Source: an uncultured Bacilli bacterium
GTDB lineage: Bacteria; Bacillota_I; Bacilli_A; RF39; UBA660
Direction: 5' to 3'
Length of the DNA stretch: 43,500 nt
Assembly: GCA_910587745.1 (NCBI GenBank)
Contig: CAJUNE010000010.1
Location: 1-43,500 of the forward strand
Shown here: in pieces, positions 33,588-42,092 of the stretch
Position numbering within the stretch: position 1 is the stretch's first letter
Layout: the number at the start of each line of letters is the position of its first letter
Notes under the pieces: generated by a model
What the model was told of the DNA's origin: nothing
What the model saw: the letters and a program-made list of their open reading frames with translations, nothing else
Database searches by the model: none
Position numbers and translations under genes: made by a program

Positions 33588-33616
33588 AGTATAACTAATC
33601 TATTCAGTAAAGTCAA
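33588..33616 (-). promoter_or_regulatory. Sigma-A promoter of the InlB-repeat gene
   Basis: Minus strand TTGACT (33611-33616), 17-base spacer, TATACT (33588-33593); the same boxes as at the tRNA-Asn promoter. Confidence 0.8.
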
Positions 33617-33618
33617 TA

Positions 33619-33645
33619 ATTAAAAAGAGATATCTAAAATATCTC
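33619..33645 (-). terminator. Terminator of the variable surface-protein gene
   Basis: Minus strand GAGATAT, loop TTTAG, ATATCTC then TTTTT. It separates that gene from the InlB-repeat promoter. Confidence 0.8.
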
Positions 33646-33659
33646 CATTAATAATATTT

Positions 33660-34949
33660 TTAAGAAATTACATAAGGATTATTCAAAGTACCTTTACCTG
33701 AAGAAATTATTATATCAGCCTTCAGATTTATTACTGGGCGCACACCACGAGCGGCATTGTACACATCGGTGTGATAGAGGTTGCCACTGCTATGCACGAT
33801 GAACGCACCAGCGGCAGTACCGCCAGTAGAAGCACTACGAGACGGAGACATGGTCCAGTAGAAATTACCATTGTATAGATAGTAAGAACTGTTGGCTGTT
33901 GACCATTTTCCTCCTGCCATTACTACTTCATCCATTGTTATTGCTCCTATCTTTATTGTATACACATCTCCTGATGGACATGACAATGTTGGACTTACAC
34001 TTGATGCACTTTTAGCTCCAGAACGATCATACCCTGCATAGTAGAATGTACTACTTGGTTGTGAACTCCAACTATATCCTGCTCCTGTATTTCTATCATT
34101 ACAATACTTTCCATCTGCTATCTTTGAAGCATAACTTGCTAGATTACTGTTATACCATGTTTCATTTTGTGTCTTTAAGTTTGATGCTGTTCCACTTGTT
34201 GTCCTTTGACTTCCTGTTGTATACGTATATCCTACATACTCACTTCTATTATAATTTGAATTATATACTTGGCTTGTTATAGCTATACTTTCTGATGTAC
34301 TTGTTCCATTTGCATGACATGTTGTTCCATCATATATCAAACGCATACTTCCATCACCATTTATACGAATAATTCTCCAACAGAATCCTCCGAACTTTAC
34401 ATAGTTGTTTGTTACTGCTCCTCTCCAGTAATAGCTTGTACCTCCATATACTGGATCACTTACTTTATATACTCCTTCATCTGTTGTTGCTACTTTACTA
34501 AAATCTGGTGTTGTATCCTTTGGATTTACTGAAGCTATTATTTCTTGTATATTTTCTGGTGTTTTCTTATCAAAATATAAATAGCATCTATCATTCTTTT
34601 TTAATTTACCTATTGTATGATTTCCATTTATTGTTTTAAGTATTGCTGTTGTATCTTTGTTTCCATTACTCATATTACAATAGCTTTTACTTTCATTTAT
34701 TATATATCCTTCACTTGGCATTTCATTTATTTCTGTATAATTTGTTTTATCTTCACTTTTATACATTGCCATTATTTTAAAGTCATATGGTTTATAGTTT
34801 ATTGTTCCTTTTGCTATTTCTATCTCTTCTGTTAATTTATACTTTGCTCTTGTTGTTGCAAATGTTAATGCTCCTCCTATTACACATATGGCTAATGCTC
34901 CTATTATTATTTGCTTTTTATGACTCCTTTTTAAAGTTTGAAATTCCAT
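33660..34949 (-). CDS. Surface protein with putative DGR-diversified C-terminal lectin-like domain
   Basis: 429 residues. A short basic N terminus, membrane helix (about 14-33), a stretch with Cys (NMSNGNKDTT), and a large extracellular domain beginning near YYWRGAVTNNYVKFGGFCWR. The C-terminal 65 residues contain FYWTMSPS, AF-x-V, GNL and GVRPVINLKAD, a pattern typical of target proteins of diversity-generating retroelements (DGRs). There the codons switch to nearly all NNY and GC rises sharply. It ends with GTLNNPYVIS. The upstream coding part has strong NNA codon preference, unlike neighbours. ATG at 34949 with GAAAGGGTG; the longer in-frame start lacks a ribosome site. A paralogue probably lies just left of the window. 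Confidence 0.8.
   Translation of the reverse strand: MEFQTLKRSHKKQIIIGALAICVIGGALTFATTRAKYKLTEEIEIAKGTINYKPYDFKIMAMYKSEDKTNYTEINEMPSEGYIINESKSYCNMSNGNKDTTAILKTINGNHTIGKLKKNDRCYLYFDKKTPENIQEIIASVNPKDTTPDFSKVATTDEGVYKVSDPVYGGTSYYWRGAVTNNYVKFGGFCWRIIRINGDGSMRLIYDGTTCHANGTSTSESIAITSQVYNSNYNRSEYVGYTYTTGSQRTTSGTASNLKTQNETWYNSNLASYASKIADGKYCNDRNTGAGYSWSSQPSSTFYYAGYDRSGAKSASSVSPTLSCPSGDVYTIKIGAITMDEVVMAGGKWSTANSSYYLYNGNFYWTMSPSRSASTGGTAAGAFIVHSSGNLYHTDVYNAARGVRPVINLKADIIISSGKGTLNNPYVIS
33738..33857 (-). other. Putative DGR variable region
   Basis: Sub-region of the surface-protein gene from the Trp of FYWTMSPS to GVRPV. On the minus strand 34 of 37 codons between SPS and GVR end in C or T, among them CGT, AGT, GCT, ATC, CAT, AGC, TAT, CAC, ACC, GAT, TAC, AAT, GCC; the invariant GCG, GTG and GTG fall at constant positions. 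AAY codons with adenines randomised give this pattern. GC here is far above the surroundings. The template repeat and reverse transcriptase are not in this window. Confidence 0.65.
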
Positions 34950-35006
34950 GATATACACCCTTTCTATTATCGCATTATAATACAATTACTTTTTATTTTC
35001 ATTAGT

Positions 35007-35098
35007 TTCGACAAAACTTGTCAAAACTTATCATATACATATTATTATATATTTATATTGTATATTTCTAATATACATTTAGTATATAATATTATTGA
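35007..35098 (-). repeat. Upstream block shared with the left edge of the window (copy 2)
   Basis: Lies 58 bases upstream of the variable surface-protein start. TTTCGACAA, AAC, TTGTCAAAA forms a near-perfect palindrome with 9-base arms (one mismatch); on the minus strand it includes TTGACA. Matches 33-57 and 85-116. The distance from palindrome to the TATAAT near the start codon is too long for one sigma-A promoter, so an operator or activator site is more likely. Confidence 0.7.
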
Positions 35099-35157
35099 GT
35101 ATTTTTCAATATATTAGTAATTTATTGTAAAAAATTTCATAAAAAAACAAGTAAGTT

Positions 35158-35619
35158 TTATTTACTTGTTTGATTTTTCTTTTTTTGTTGAGGTTTAACT
35201 TCTTGTTTTTTAGGTTCTTCCTCTTTTAATTTAGCAGTAATACTTTCCAAAGTTTTAACTGTACTTGCCTTAACTTCACGAGCTGCAGCTTCAATAACAG
35301 GAGTACCTTTTTCAATAGCATATTCTACTAATTCATCAGCTTTTCTTTTAATCTTAGCTGCTCCAGATTTTATAGCTGACACTACTGTTTCTTTATCTAA
35401 GTTTTTTAAATCTTCTTTTATTTCTTGAACTTTAGCTTCAATAGTTGCTTTAACATCCTCAACTTGAATATTTTTTGCTTTTTCTACTAAATCATCCATT
35501 TTTTCTTTTAAATCTCGACGAGTTTCTTTACCGCTTTTAGGAGCAAATAGTATACCTAAACCTACACCAATCCCTGCTCCTAATAAAAATTTACCAAAGC
35601 CACTTTTATTTTTACTCAT
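35158..35619 (-). CDS. YtxH domain protein
   Basis: 153 residues. The N-terminal YtxH motif is clear: GKFLLGAGIGVGLGILFAPK (about 8-27) followed by SGKETRRDLKEKMDDLV and a long amphipathic helix, ending in a Lys/Gln-rich tail. Membrane-associated, linked to general stress in Bacillus; molecular role unknown. The ATG at 35619 is preferred, eight bases after GAGAGG, and overlaps the previous stop by eight bases. Cotranscribed with the DUF948 gene, the usual partner. Confidence 0.88.
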   Translation of the reverse strand: MSKNKSGFGKFLLGAGIGVGLGILFAPKSGKETRRDLKEKMDDLVEKAKNIQVEDVKATIEAKVQEIKEDLKNLDKETVVSAIKSGAAKIKRKADELVEYAIEKGTPVIEAAAREVKASTVKTLESITAKLKEEEPKKQEVKPQQKKKNQTSK

Positions 35620-35908
35620 TCTTATCATCCTCTCCATTCTTTATTTTCTTACGAAAAAATAATCTAGATGCAATACCAGATAAGCCATCAACTACTTTAT
35701 CAGTAAGACCAACTATCTTATCAGTTGTAAAATCAACAATATGGAATAAACCATTTAATGATTCTACCTTCTCATTAACATCGTCAACTACCTTTTCAAC
35801 TTTTTTAATTGTAATAATTGACTTTATACCTAATATTATGCCAATAATAAGAATAATTATTAATAAAATATAAATAATTATTGGTAAAAAAGATAACCAA
35901 AAGTCCAT
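35612..35908 (-). CDS. DUF948-like membrane protein
   Basis: 98 residues: N-terminal membrane helix (about 8-30), then an amphipathic helix (KKVEKVVDDVNEKVESLN) and a short basic/acidic tail. Typical of small DUF948 proteins found next to YtxH. Its ATG overlaps the preceding stop (TAATG). Function unknown; an envelope stress role is usually supposed. Confidence 0.75.
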   Translation of the reverse strand: MDFWLSFLPIIIYILLIIILIIGIILGIKSIITIKKVEKVVDDVNEKVESLNGLFHIVDFTTDKIVGLTDKVVDGLSGIASRLFFRKKIKNGEDDKNE

Positions 35909-36879
35909 TATTCACCATCCTCTCTATTCTCATACATCGAATCTATTAAATCAAATAGATCACTTTCTAAACTATCCTCTTCTTCTGCGGTCATTTTAGG
36001 TTGTTCTAAAGGAACATCTTCCCCTAAAGAATCGATAGTTACATCTAAATCTTTATCTATATCATTATTCATAGTTCTACTAAGATTAGTTAAAGTATTT
36101 TCCAAATTAAGTTCTGAAAAATCATTTGTATCAAAAGATGTACTAGAAAAACTATTTTCTACATCAAGTATTTCATCACTACTATCTTTTAAAAGTTCAT
36201 CTATTGTTCTAGCTTTCTCTAATTTTTCTTCTAATATTTCTTTATCTCTATTAATTTCTGGATATTTAGGAACTGCTGGCATTTCCATAATTTCTTCTTC
36301 TAATGATCCAAAAGCTTTTTTTCTAACACTATCGACATCTAAAGTCTTAGGAATAGTTTCTCTAGTTGTAATATCTTCAGGAGTATAATTCTTATCTAAT
36401 ATTCCATAAACTGGGCTAATAATAGGTGAAGGTCTAAATTTAGTTTTTTCTTCCTTAGGTTCTTCTTTTTTAACAGCTTCAACCTTTCTTGAATTCTTAT
36501 CTCTAAATTTTTTTCTTTCGTGTTCCATTACATTAGTAGTACGTCTTGGCATAGAACTTTCAAATTCTTCTTCATCAAAGGCTGGAAAATTAAAAGTTTT
36601 TTCACTTTTAAATATTTCTCTTTCACTAACCTCTTCTACATTAGTTTTAATTTCTGTATTTTTAGGAGTTTCTATTACAGCTTCTTTTGTTGGCATTGGT
36701 TTTGATATAGCTTCTTCATTATAAAAACTACTATAATCAGGAACATTTTTTATTTCCTCTTGTTTTGGCATCTGTCTTATTACAGGTTCAGATACTACTT
36801 TTTCTTTTTTTTCTATTACAGGAATTTCTACTTCTTCTTCTTCGAATAAAATATTTTTTAGTTTATTAACTAAACCCAT
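35908..36879 (-). CDS. Acidic disordered protein with N-terminal amphipathic helix
   Basis: 323 residues, very rich in Glu, Asp, Lys, Ser and Pro and with little hydrophobic core, so largely disordered. It begins MGLVNKLKNILFEEEEVE, resembling the membrane-binding helix of SepF (MxLMxKxKxFF), but the SepF core domain is missing. Short conserved-looking pieces: FRPSPIISPVYGILDKNY (about 151-168) and the C-terminal LESDLFDLIDSMYEN. A divisome or cytoskeleton linker is possible but speculative. Second gene of an operon: lipoprotein, this gene, DUF948, YtxH. AGGAAGGTGGAG precedes the ATG. Confidence 0.7.
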   Translation of the reverse strand: MGLVNKLKNILFEEEEVEIPVIEKKEKVVSEPVIRQMPKQEEIKNVPDYSSFYNEEAISKPMPTKEAVIETPKNTEIKTNVEEVSEREIFKSEKTFNFPAFDEEEFESSMPRRTTNVMEHERKKFRDKNSRKVEAVKKEEPKEEKTKFRPSPIISPVYGILDKNYTPEDITTRETIPKTLDVDSVRKKAFGSLEEEIMEMPAVPKYPEINRDKEILEEKLEKARTIDELLKDSSDEILDVENSFSSTSFDTNDFSELNLENTLTNLSRTMNNDIDKDLDVTIDSLGEDVPLEQPKMTAEEEDSLESDLFDLIDSMYENREDGE

Positions 36880-36894
36880 TTTTGCTCCACCTTC

Positions 36895-37527
36895 CTAGTT
36901 TATAAAATCTGGATCTCTATTTTCCTCTTCTTGTGTTTCTTCATCAGTAACTTGTAAAAAGTCTTTTCTTCCTACAATTTCAAATATATTAAATACTTCT
37001 TCATTACCTTCAAATGAACTACTAGACAAATAATTAATAATTATATTATCATTATATGAAATAGAAGAGATAATTGTCATGGCATTTGCTAGAACATTTT
37101 TAATATCTTTTTCATATACTACCACTTCTATTTTAGCATAATTATACATAATTTCAATTAAATATTGATTATTTTTATAATTATTTATTTCCACATAACC
37201 AAATTTACCATTATTTTCCAAACTACTTGAAAAATAAGCCTTATTATTTAGAGTATATTTAAACTTCGTTTTATTATTATAACTAACAACATCTACATAT
37301 AAATAATATTGATACAAATCGTCTTCCAATTTTTCATTAAAACTTTTTGTATTTTTTAAAATTAAACCTCTAGGTAAATAATAACTATATCCGTTACGTT
37401 GGGTGTTAGTTATTTTTAATGTACTACTAAGAGTTTCATTTAAAATACTATCTATACTACTTGTATTAATACTAGTGCATCCTGTTAAAAATATAACAAG
37501 AGTACATAGTAGGATTATTTTCTTCAT
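36895..37527 (-). CDS. Lipoprotein of unknown function
   Basis: 210 residues. Signal sequence (MKKIILLCTLVIFLTGC) with lipobox L-T-G-C, so the Cys at 17 should be lipidated and the protein tethered outside the membrane. The remainder is an alpha/beta domain with YYLPRGLILKNTKSFN and a C-terminal acidic tail (TDEETQEEENRDPDF). No family recognised. First gene of the operon leading to DUF948 and YtxH; the next ATG lies 15 bases on. Confidence 0.75.
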   Translation of the reverse strand: MKKIILLCTLVIFLTGCTSINTSSIDSILNETLSSTLKITNTQRNGYSYYLPRGLILKNTKSFNEKLEDDLYQYYLYVDVVSYNNKTKFKYTLNNKAYFSSSLENNGKFGYVEINNYKNNQYLIEIMYNYAKIEVVVYEKDIKNVLANAMTIISSISYNDNIIINYLSSSSFEGNEEVFNIFEIVGRKDFLQVTDEETQEEENRDPDFIN

Positions 37528-37565
37528 TTATTATCCTCCTACATTTATTAATTATAATTTATTAT

Positions 37566-37599
37566 AAAAAAAAAAGCAATTCAAAATTCTAAATTACTT
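37566..37599 (-). terminator. Terminator of the MoxR operon
   Basis: Minus strand AAGTAATT, 10-base loop, AATTGCTT with one G-U pair, then ten T in all. Confidence 0.75.
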
Positions 37600-37607
37600 T
37601 TATAAAC

Positions 37608-38345
37608 TTATCTTGAAAATTTTTGATTATAATAACTAATTAAACTATACAAATCAAAAATAATTTTATACTCTCCACTAATTAAACAATAATTATCATC
37701 TATTCCAATGTATGAAGGTAATGTACTTAAATAGCTTAAAAATGCTCCAACATCTACTCTACCTAAATTAAATCCGCCTAAAATTAGATTATCATTTACA
37801 ATCTCTATATTTAAATATAGAGTTCTAGATATTACTGTAGTTCCATCAACATCTAAAATATCTATCATTTCATATTCATCATTTAAAGCATTTGCTATTA
37901 TATCTTTCAAAATATTTTCTTCAAAATTATGGCAAGCAGCTTCTGTTAATTCTTGCAAGCTATAACTTAAATTATTTTCTTCTTTCTTACTAAATAATGG
38001 ATATTCTTCTTTTTGTAATTCCATATAATAATCTTCAATAAGTTGTCTCAAATCAAAAGGAACATTAAAACTATTAATAACATTTCTTGGATCAGGCAAT
38101 CTAAAACCTTTATATGAAGATAGACCATATATATAGCTTATAAACTCTGAATAAAAAATTTTTCCTAAATAATGTTTTCCAATATAAACACCATCTTCTT
38201 TATTATTTATAGGAATAAAAACTTCTTTAGTTTTTTGTTCTAATCCTATATTTAAAAATTCAGGTACAATATGTTCCATAAAATATCTAAAAGCAAGATA
38301 AGTACCATCGCTTATATATTCATGATTTTTTTCTAATAATTCCAT
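37608..38345 (-). CDS. Unknown soluble protein, third gene of the MoxR operon
   Basis: 245 residues without signal or membrane helix; contains Leu/Tyr-rich helices (YLAFRYFMEHIVPEFLN) and a C-terminal beta region (LILGGFNLGRVDVGAFLSYL). No family recognised. The start is ATG at 38345, following AAAGGAGAAT; an in-frame ATG eight codons upstream overlaps that site. It lies 59 bases after the large transglutaminase-like gene and before a strong terminator, so it should be cotranscribed with it. Confidence 0.65.
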   Translation of the reverse strand: MELLEKNHEYISDGTYLAFRYFMEHIVPEFLNIGLEQKTKEVFIPINNKEDGVYIGKHYLGKIFYSEFISYIYGLSSYKGFRLPDPRNVINSFNVPFDLRQLIEDYYMELQKEEYPLFSKKEENNLSYSLQELTEAACHNFEENILKDIIANALNDEYEMIDILDVDGTTVISRTLYLNIEIVNDNLILGGFNLGRVDVGAFLSYLSTLPSYIGIDDNYCLISGEYKIIFDLYSLISYYNQKFSR

Positions 38346-38404
38346 ATTAATTCTCCTTTCAAATGCCATTTATTGTATCATAGCTATATTTAAAAATCAA
38401 ATAT

Positions 38405-41059
38405 TTATTTCTTTTCTAAAATCCTTTTTATTTCATTAAAATTATCTCTTATAAATGGAAAACTATCTACTAACTTTATTGCTAATCTATTATTTGCCTC
38501 TTGTTTTAAAGCTTCTTTTAAAGAATCTAATTCTTCTTTTGAAAAACCTACAAAATCACTATTTATTTTTTCAACTAAAGCCTCTTTTGAAGATTTACGA
38601 GGAATATTTAAGCCACCATACAAAACTTCATTTATTTTAGCATAGGCTTCAAATATATCTGGATTATTTAATAAGTCATTAAACTTCATTACTTTTAAAT
38701 TTAAAATAACTTTTTTTCCAAATTTTTTCCTCAAAACATTAGCAATAAAAGCCATAAGAGTATAGACATGAATATTATTCTTTATACCCCAAGATAAAAT
38801 ATCAATTATAATATTATCTTCTTCGCTTACTACAGTAGAAGGTGTAACATCAACTATATCACCTTTAGTATTCATTGCCCATGCATGGCTTTCCTTACTA
38901 CTTAAATATCCATCACCATCATCTAAATAACCTACAACATAAATTAAATCATCAGTTGATTCTACTGCTAATGTTGCTGCTAAATTACAAACTAAAGAAT
39001 CCATTGAAGCAATAGTCTCAAAATATTCATTTTCATCCATCAATTTAATAGAACTTGCTAAATGATGATCATAAATTGGTGTTCTAGAATATTTTTTGTT
39101 TTTTATAGCTTTTAAAATATCTTCTAATGATGCATCTTCACTTAATCCTAGCCCTTTAATAATAGAATTTTGAATATTAGAGTTGCCTCCAGTATATACT
39201 TTATTATTCTGTAAAGAATCTACAAAAATATTTTGATCTTTTTGACTAATACCATAAGTATAAGTAATTTGAGGATCATTAAAAGAAAGAAGATAATCAA
39301 TATCTTGAGAATTCAAATAGTTTCCATTTTTCAAAAATCTTTCATAATTAATAACAAAAGTATTTCCATTTTTTAAATCTTCTAAACGAACACTTATTAA
39401 AGCATAATTATCTCCTACTGGATAAAAAGTTCTAAAAACATCTAATCTATTATCACTAATTAAATTTTTCAAAATAGTTTTATTAAGTCTACGACTAACT
39501 TCAAATAATGGTTCTGCATCTTCTATAATAAAAGTATTTGGAAAAGAAGTAGAATACTGAATATTTCCTTCTTTATAAATCGAATCTGTTGCATAATTAG
39601 TTGCAAAATATATTGGCAATTCAAAATTTTCATCTAACGTTTTAACATCTCCCATTATAGTTTCAAAAGTATAATCATAAGAATCTCCTGTAGAACTAGA
39701 AATATTATCTATAAATTCTACAACATTTTTATTAATATAATAAATAGGATCTTTTAAAAGTTCAAATTCCAATTTTAAAGAATATTTATAAGGTAAAAAA
39801 AGATTATTAAAAAGATTTTCAGAAATATTAGAATCTTTATTAGTAATATATCCCTTTATAAAATCAGCAGACGCTCCTCCTGCCCCAATTAAACATATAA
39901 TTAGAGCACATGCTACAAAAGAGCTATAATATTGTGTTAAATTTCTATAGTTCTTATACTTTTTAGAATATAAACCCTTTATTTTTTTTATCTTTTTCTT
40001 TCTTTTTAATTCAAAACGTTTATAAATTTTATCATAAAAACTATAAACAAAATCAGGTCTATTCCCTTTCTTTTTATTATTACATAAAAATAAATACAAA
40101 TAAGATAATAAACAGAGATTTTTTTCTTCTCCAATTAAATTATCATTTAATAATTCTTCATAGCTAGCTACTTCTAAATATTCCCATAAAGGCATAAATT
40201 TAGTATCAATTATTTCTCCTTTTTGTGTTTTAAATTCTACTTTTACAGTATCATTATTTAAACTAACCATTCCTATAACTTTACCATAAGATTTATCTTT
40301 ATAATAACTATCAGAATTAAGTAATAGTTCCAAACGTCCTGTAACAATTTCTTTAAAGGTATCTAAATCATCATTAAAAAGAAAATCGTCTAAAGCTTTA
40401 GAGATTACCAAATCTTGTATTTGGCTTCCTATTTTTCTAATGTAATCTTTATTAGCATTAGAGCTTTTTAATTTTTTTATTAATTCTCTTAAATTATCAG
40501 TAGTAAGACATAATAAATCCTGATTTAATGATGTTTCTAAATATCCACCTAACATTCTTCTCAAATCTATAATTTTAAAATCTCGAAGATCTACATCTAC
40601 AAAATGATCTTCAATATCATTTATTCTTAAATATATTTTTCTTAAATGATATGTATCTGCAAACATTAATATTTTTTGCAAATTATCAATATATGTATTA
40701 GGTTCTACATAATCATCTAAATATAAAATAGCTAAACCAAAATCTGCTATATGGAATTTCTCTTTATCATGACCTTCTTGAATTACTTCTTTATATTTTA
40801 TAAAATCTACATTTACTCCTAATACATCCCTAATTTCATCTTGAGCTTTTTTTACTTTTTCTGGTTTAATAAAATATTGTTTAATTTTTTCACCTAATAA
40901 AACTCCAATATATAAAATGCGTGATAATAAAAGAATATTTAGCTTTAAAAAAGAATATTTTCTTTGCCCAACACCTTCTCTTAAACAAACATTATCAAAT
41001 ATATCGCCATTTCTTAAAATTAATTTCAAATTATTTTTAACTTCATCACTAGTTTTCAT
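38405..41059 (-). CDS. Large membrane protein with a degenerate transglutaminase-like domain
   Basis: 884 residues. Residues 1-375 are soluble and helical; one membrane helix at about 377-399 follows a Lys-rich stretch (KRKKKIKKIKG), so the N-terminal part is inside and the rest outside. In the outer part a Cys-His-Asp set with transglutaminase spacing is visible: Cys691 (LVCNLAATLA), His725 (SHAWAM) and Asp737 (IVDVTPS). About 150 residues after it form a helical tail. It follows a MoxR-type ATPase by 11 bases, the partner class of transglutaminase proteins in MoxR loci. Substrate unknown. Confidence 0.7.
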   Translation of the reverse strand: MKTSDEVKNNLKLILRNGDIFDNVCLREGVGQRKYSFLKLNILLLSRILYIGVLLGEKIKQYFIKPEKVKKAQDEIRDVLGVNVDFIKYKEVIQEGHDKEKFHIADFGLAILYLDDYVEPNTYIDNLQKILMFADTYHLRKIYLRINDIEDHFVDVDLRDFKIIDLRRMLGGYLETSLNQDLLCLTTDNLRELIKKLKSSNANKDYIRKIGSQIQDLVISKALDDFLFNDDLDTFKEIVTGRLELLLNSDSYYKDKSYGKVIGMVSLNNDTVKVEFKTQKGEIIDTKFMPLWEYLEVASYEELLNDNLIGEEKNLCLLSYLYLFLCNNKKKGNRPDFVYSFYDKIYKRFELKRKKKIKKIKGLYSKKYKNYRNLTQYYSSFVACALIICLIGAGGASADFIKGYITNKDSNISENLFNNLFLPYKYSLKLEFELLKDPIYYINKNVVEFIDNISSSTGDSYDYTFETIMGDVKTLDENFELPIYFATNYATDSIYKEGNIQYSTSFPNTFIIEDAEPLFEVSRRLNKTILKNLISDNRLDVFRTFYPVGDNYALISVRLEDLKNGNTFVINYERFLKNGNYLNSQDIDYLLSFNDPQITYTYGISQKDQNIFVDSLQNNKVYTGGNSNIQNSIIKGLGLSEDASLEDILKAIKNKKYSRTPIYDHHLASSIKLMDENEYFETIASMDSLVCNLAATLAVESTDDLIYVVGYLDDGDGYLSSKESHAWAMNTKGDIVDVTPSTVVSEEDNIIIDILSWGIKNNIHVYTLMAFIANVLRKKFGKKVILNLKVMKFNDLLNNPDIFEAYAKINEVLYGGLNIPRKSSKEALVEKINSDFVGFSKEELDSLKEALKQEANNRLAIKLVDSFPFIRDNFNEIKRILEKK

Positions 41060-41070
41060 AACAAACTCTT

Positions 41071-41985
41071 TTACCTAATTTTTAAAATTCTTTTTTGTGC
41101 ATCATAAAAAATTTGTTTCGCATCTGCATCATCCATTTTTATAACACTTTGATTAATTCTATGTAAATATAAACAATTTATAAAATCTGCTAAATCTCTA
41201 GGTTTAATATAATCTCTACCATCTGCTAAAGCATTAAATTTAGCTAGCCTTATAGCAAATTTATGAGCTCTTATATTAGATCCAGCAAAAATTCTTTTGT
41301 TATCATAAGAAAGGCTATCTATTATATTAAACATTGCTAATAAAAGATCTTCTGACTTCTTTTTAAGAACTAAACTATCTACCATACTCTTTGTAAAACG
41401 TATATCCTCCTCATTTAATCTTCTATCACACTTTAATTCTTCCCCAAAAAGCAGTTGTCTTTTCTCTTCAAAAGATAAATCTTCATAAGCAACATTAACA
41501 TCAAAACGATCTAAAACTGCAAATGGAACATTAAAAATTCCAGAAATATCTATATTATTTTGAGTAGCAAATACATAAAAGTCATTAAAAGAACAAGTTA
41601 AACCATCTAGAGTCAATTGTCCTTCAGCAAATAATTCATTAAAAGTTGCTAAAACTTTTCCACTAGCTCTATTAAATTCTTCTAACTGAAGTAAACGTAT
41701 ACTTTGATGAGCTTTTAATTGTTCTTGAACTTCAGTTGGTAATAAATCAGATGTAACCGAAATTCTTAGTGAATCAAAATTATGAGCAAAAAAATTAGAT
41801 AATGTAGTTTTTCCTACACCTGTGATCCCTGTAAGTAGTATCTTACTTCTAGTATCACATAATATAGAAGAAGCTATTACTTTTTTTACATTTTTTTGTC
41901 CTACTAAAACATCATCTAATGTATCAATAGTATTATCATAAATACTTGCAACTTTATCTATAGTTTCGGCACTAATTTTTTCCAT
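41071..41985 (-). CDS. MoxR-type AAA+ ATPase
   Basis: 304 residues. Walker A GITGVGKT (53-60), Walker B-like LLQLEEFNRA (about 98-107, with the Asp of the usual DE replaced), sensor 1 VFATQNN (138-144) and Arg finger VLDRFD (158-163). The domain order and the ELFAEGQLTLDG insert fit MoxR/RavA-like chaperone ATPases, which act on partner proteins such as von Willebrand A or transglutaminase domain proteins. No DUF58 or vWA gene is present here. ATG with GGGGG upstream. First gene of a three-gene operon. Confidence 0.85.
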   Translation of the reverse strand: MEKISAETIDKVASIYDNTIDTLDDVLVGQKNVKKVIASSILCDTRSKILLTGITGVGKTTLSNFFAHNFDSLRISVTSDLLPTEVQEQLKAHQSIRLLQLEEFNRASGKVLATFNELFAEGQLTLDGLTCSFNDFYVFATQNNIDISGIFNVPFAVLDRFDVNVAYEDLSFEEKRQLLFGEELKCDRRLNEEDIRFTKSMVDSLVLKKKSEDLLLAMFNIIDSLSYDNKRIFAGSNIRAHKFAIRLAKFNALADGRDYIKPRDLADFINCLYLHRINQSVIKMDDADAKQIFYDAQKRILKIR

Positions 41986-42051
41986 AAAAAAGCCCCCTTT
42001 TTTCTAGAGGAATATACTATCATATTATTTTTTAAAAGTCAAAGTTTTTAG

Positions 42052-42092
42052 AAAAAAAGAGTTAAAAAACTATAAAAATTTCTTTAACTCTT
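42052..42092 (-). terminator. Terminator of the small helical-protein gene
   Basis: Minus strand AAGAGTTAAA, 16-base loop, TTTAACTCTT with a run of seven T. It overlaps the end of the coding region. Confidence 0.75.

Noticed and set aside
33660..35098. Invertible promoter (inverton) at the palindromic block
   Set aside because: The two copies of the block are direct repeats 35 kb apart, not inverted around a promoter, and no recombinase gene is near.
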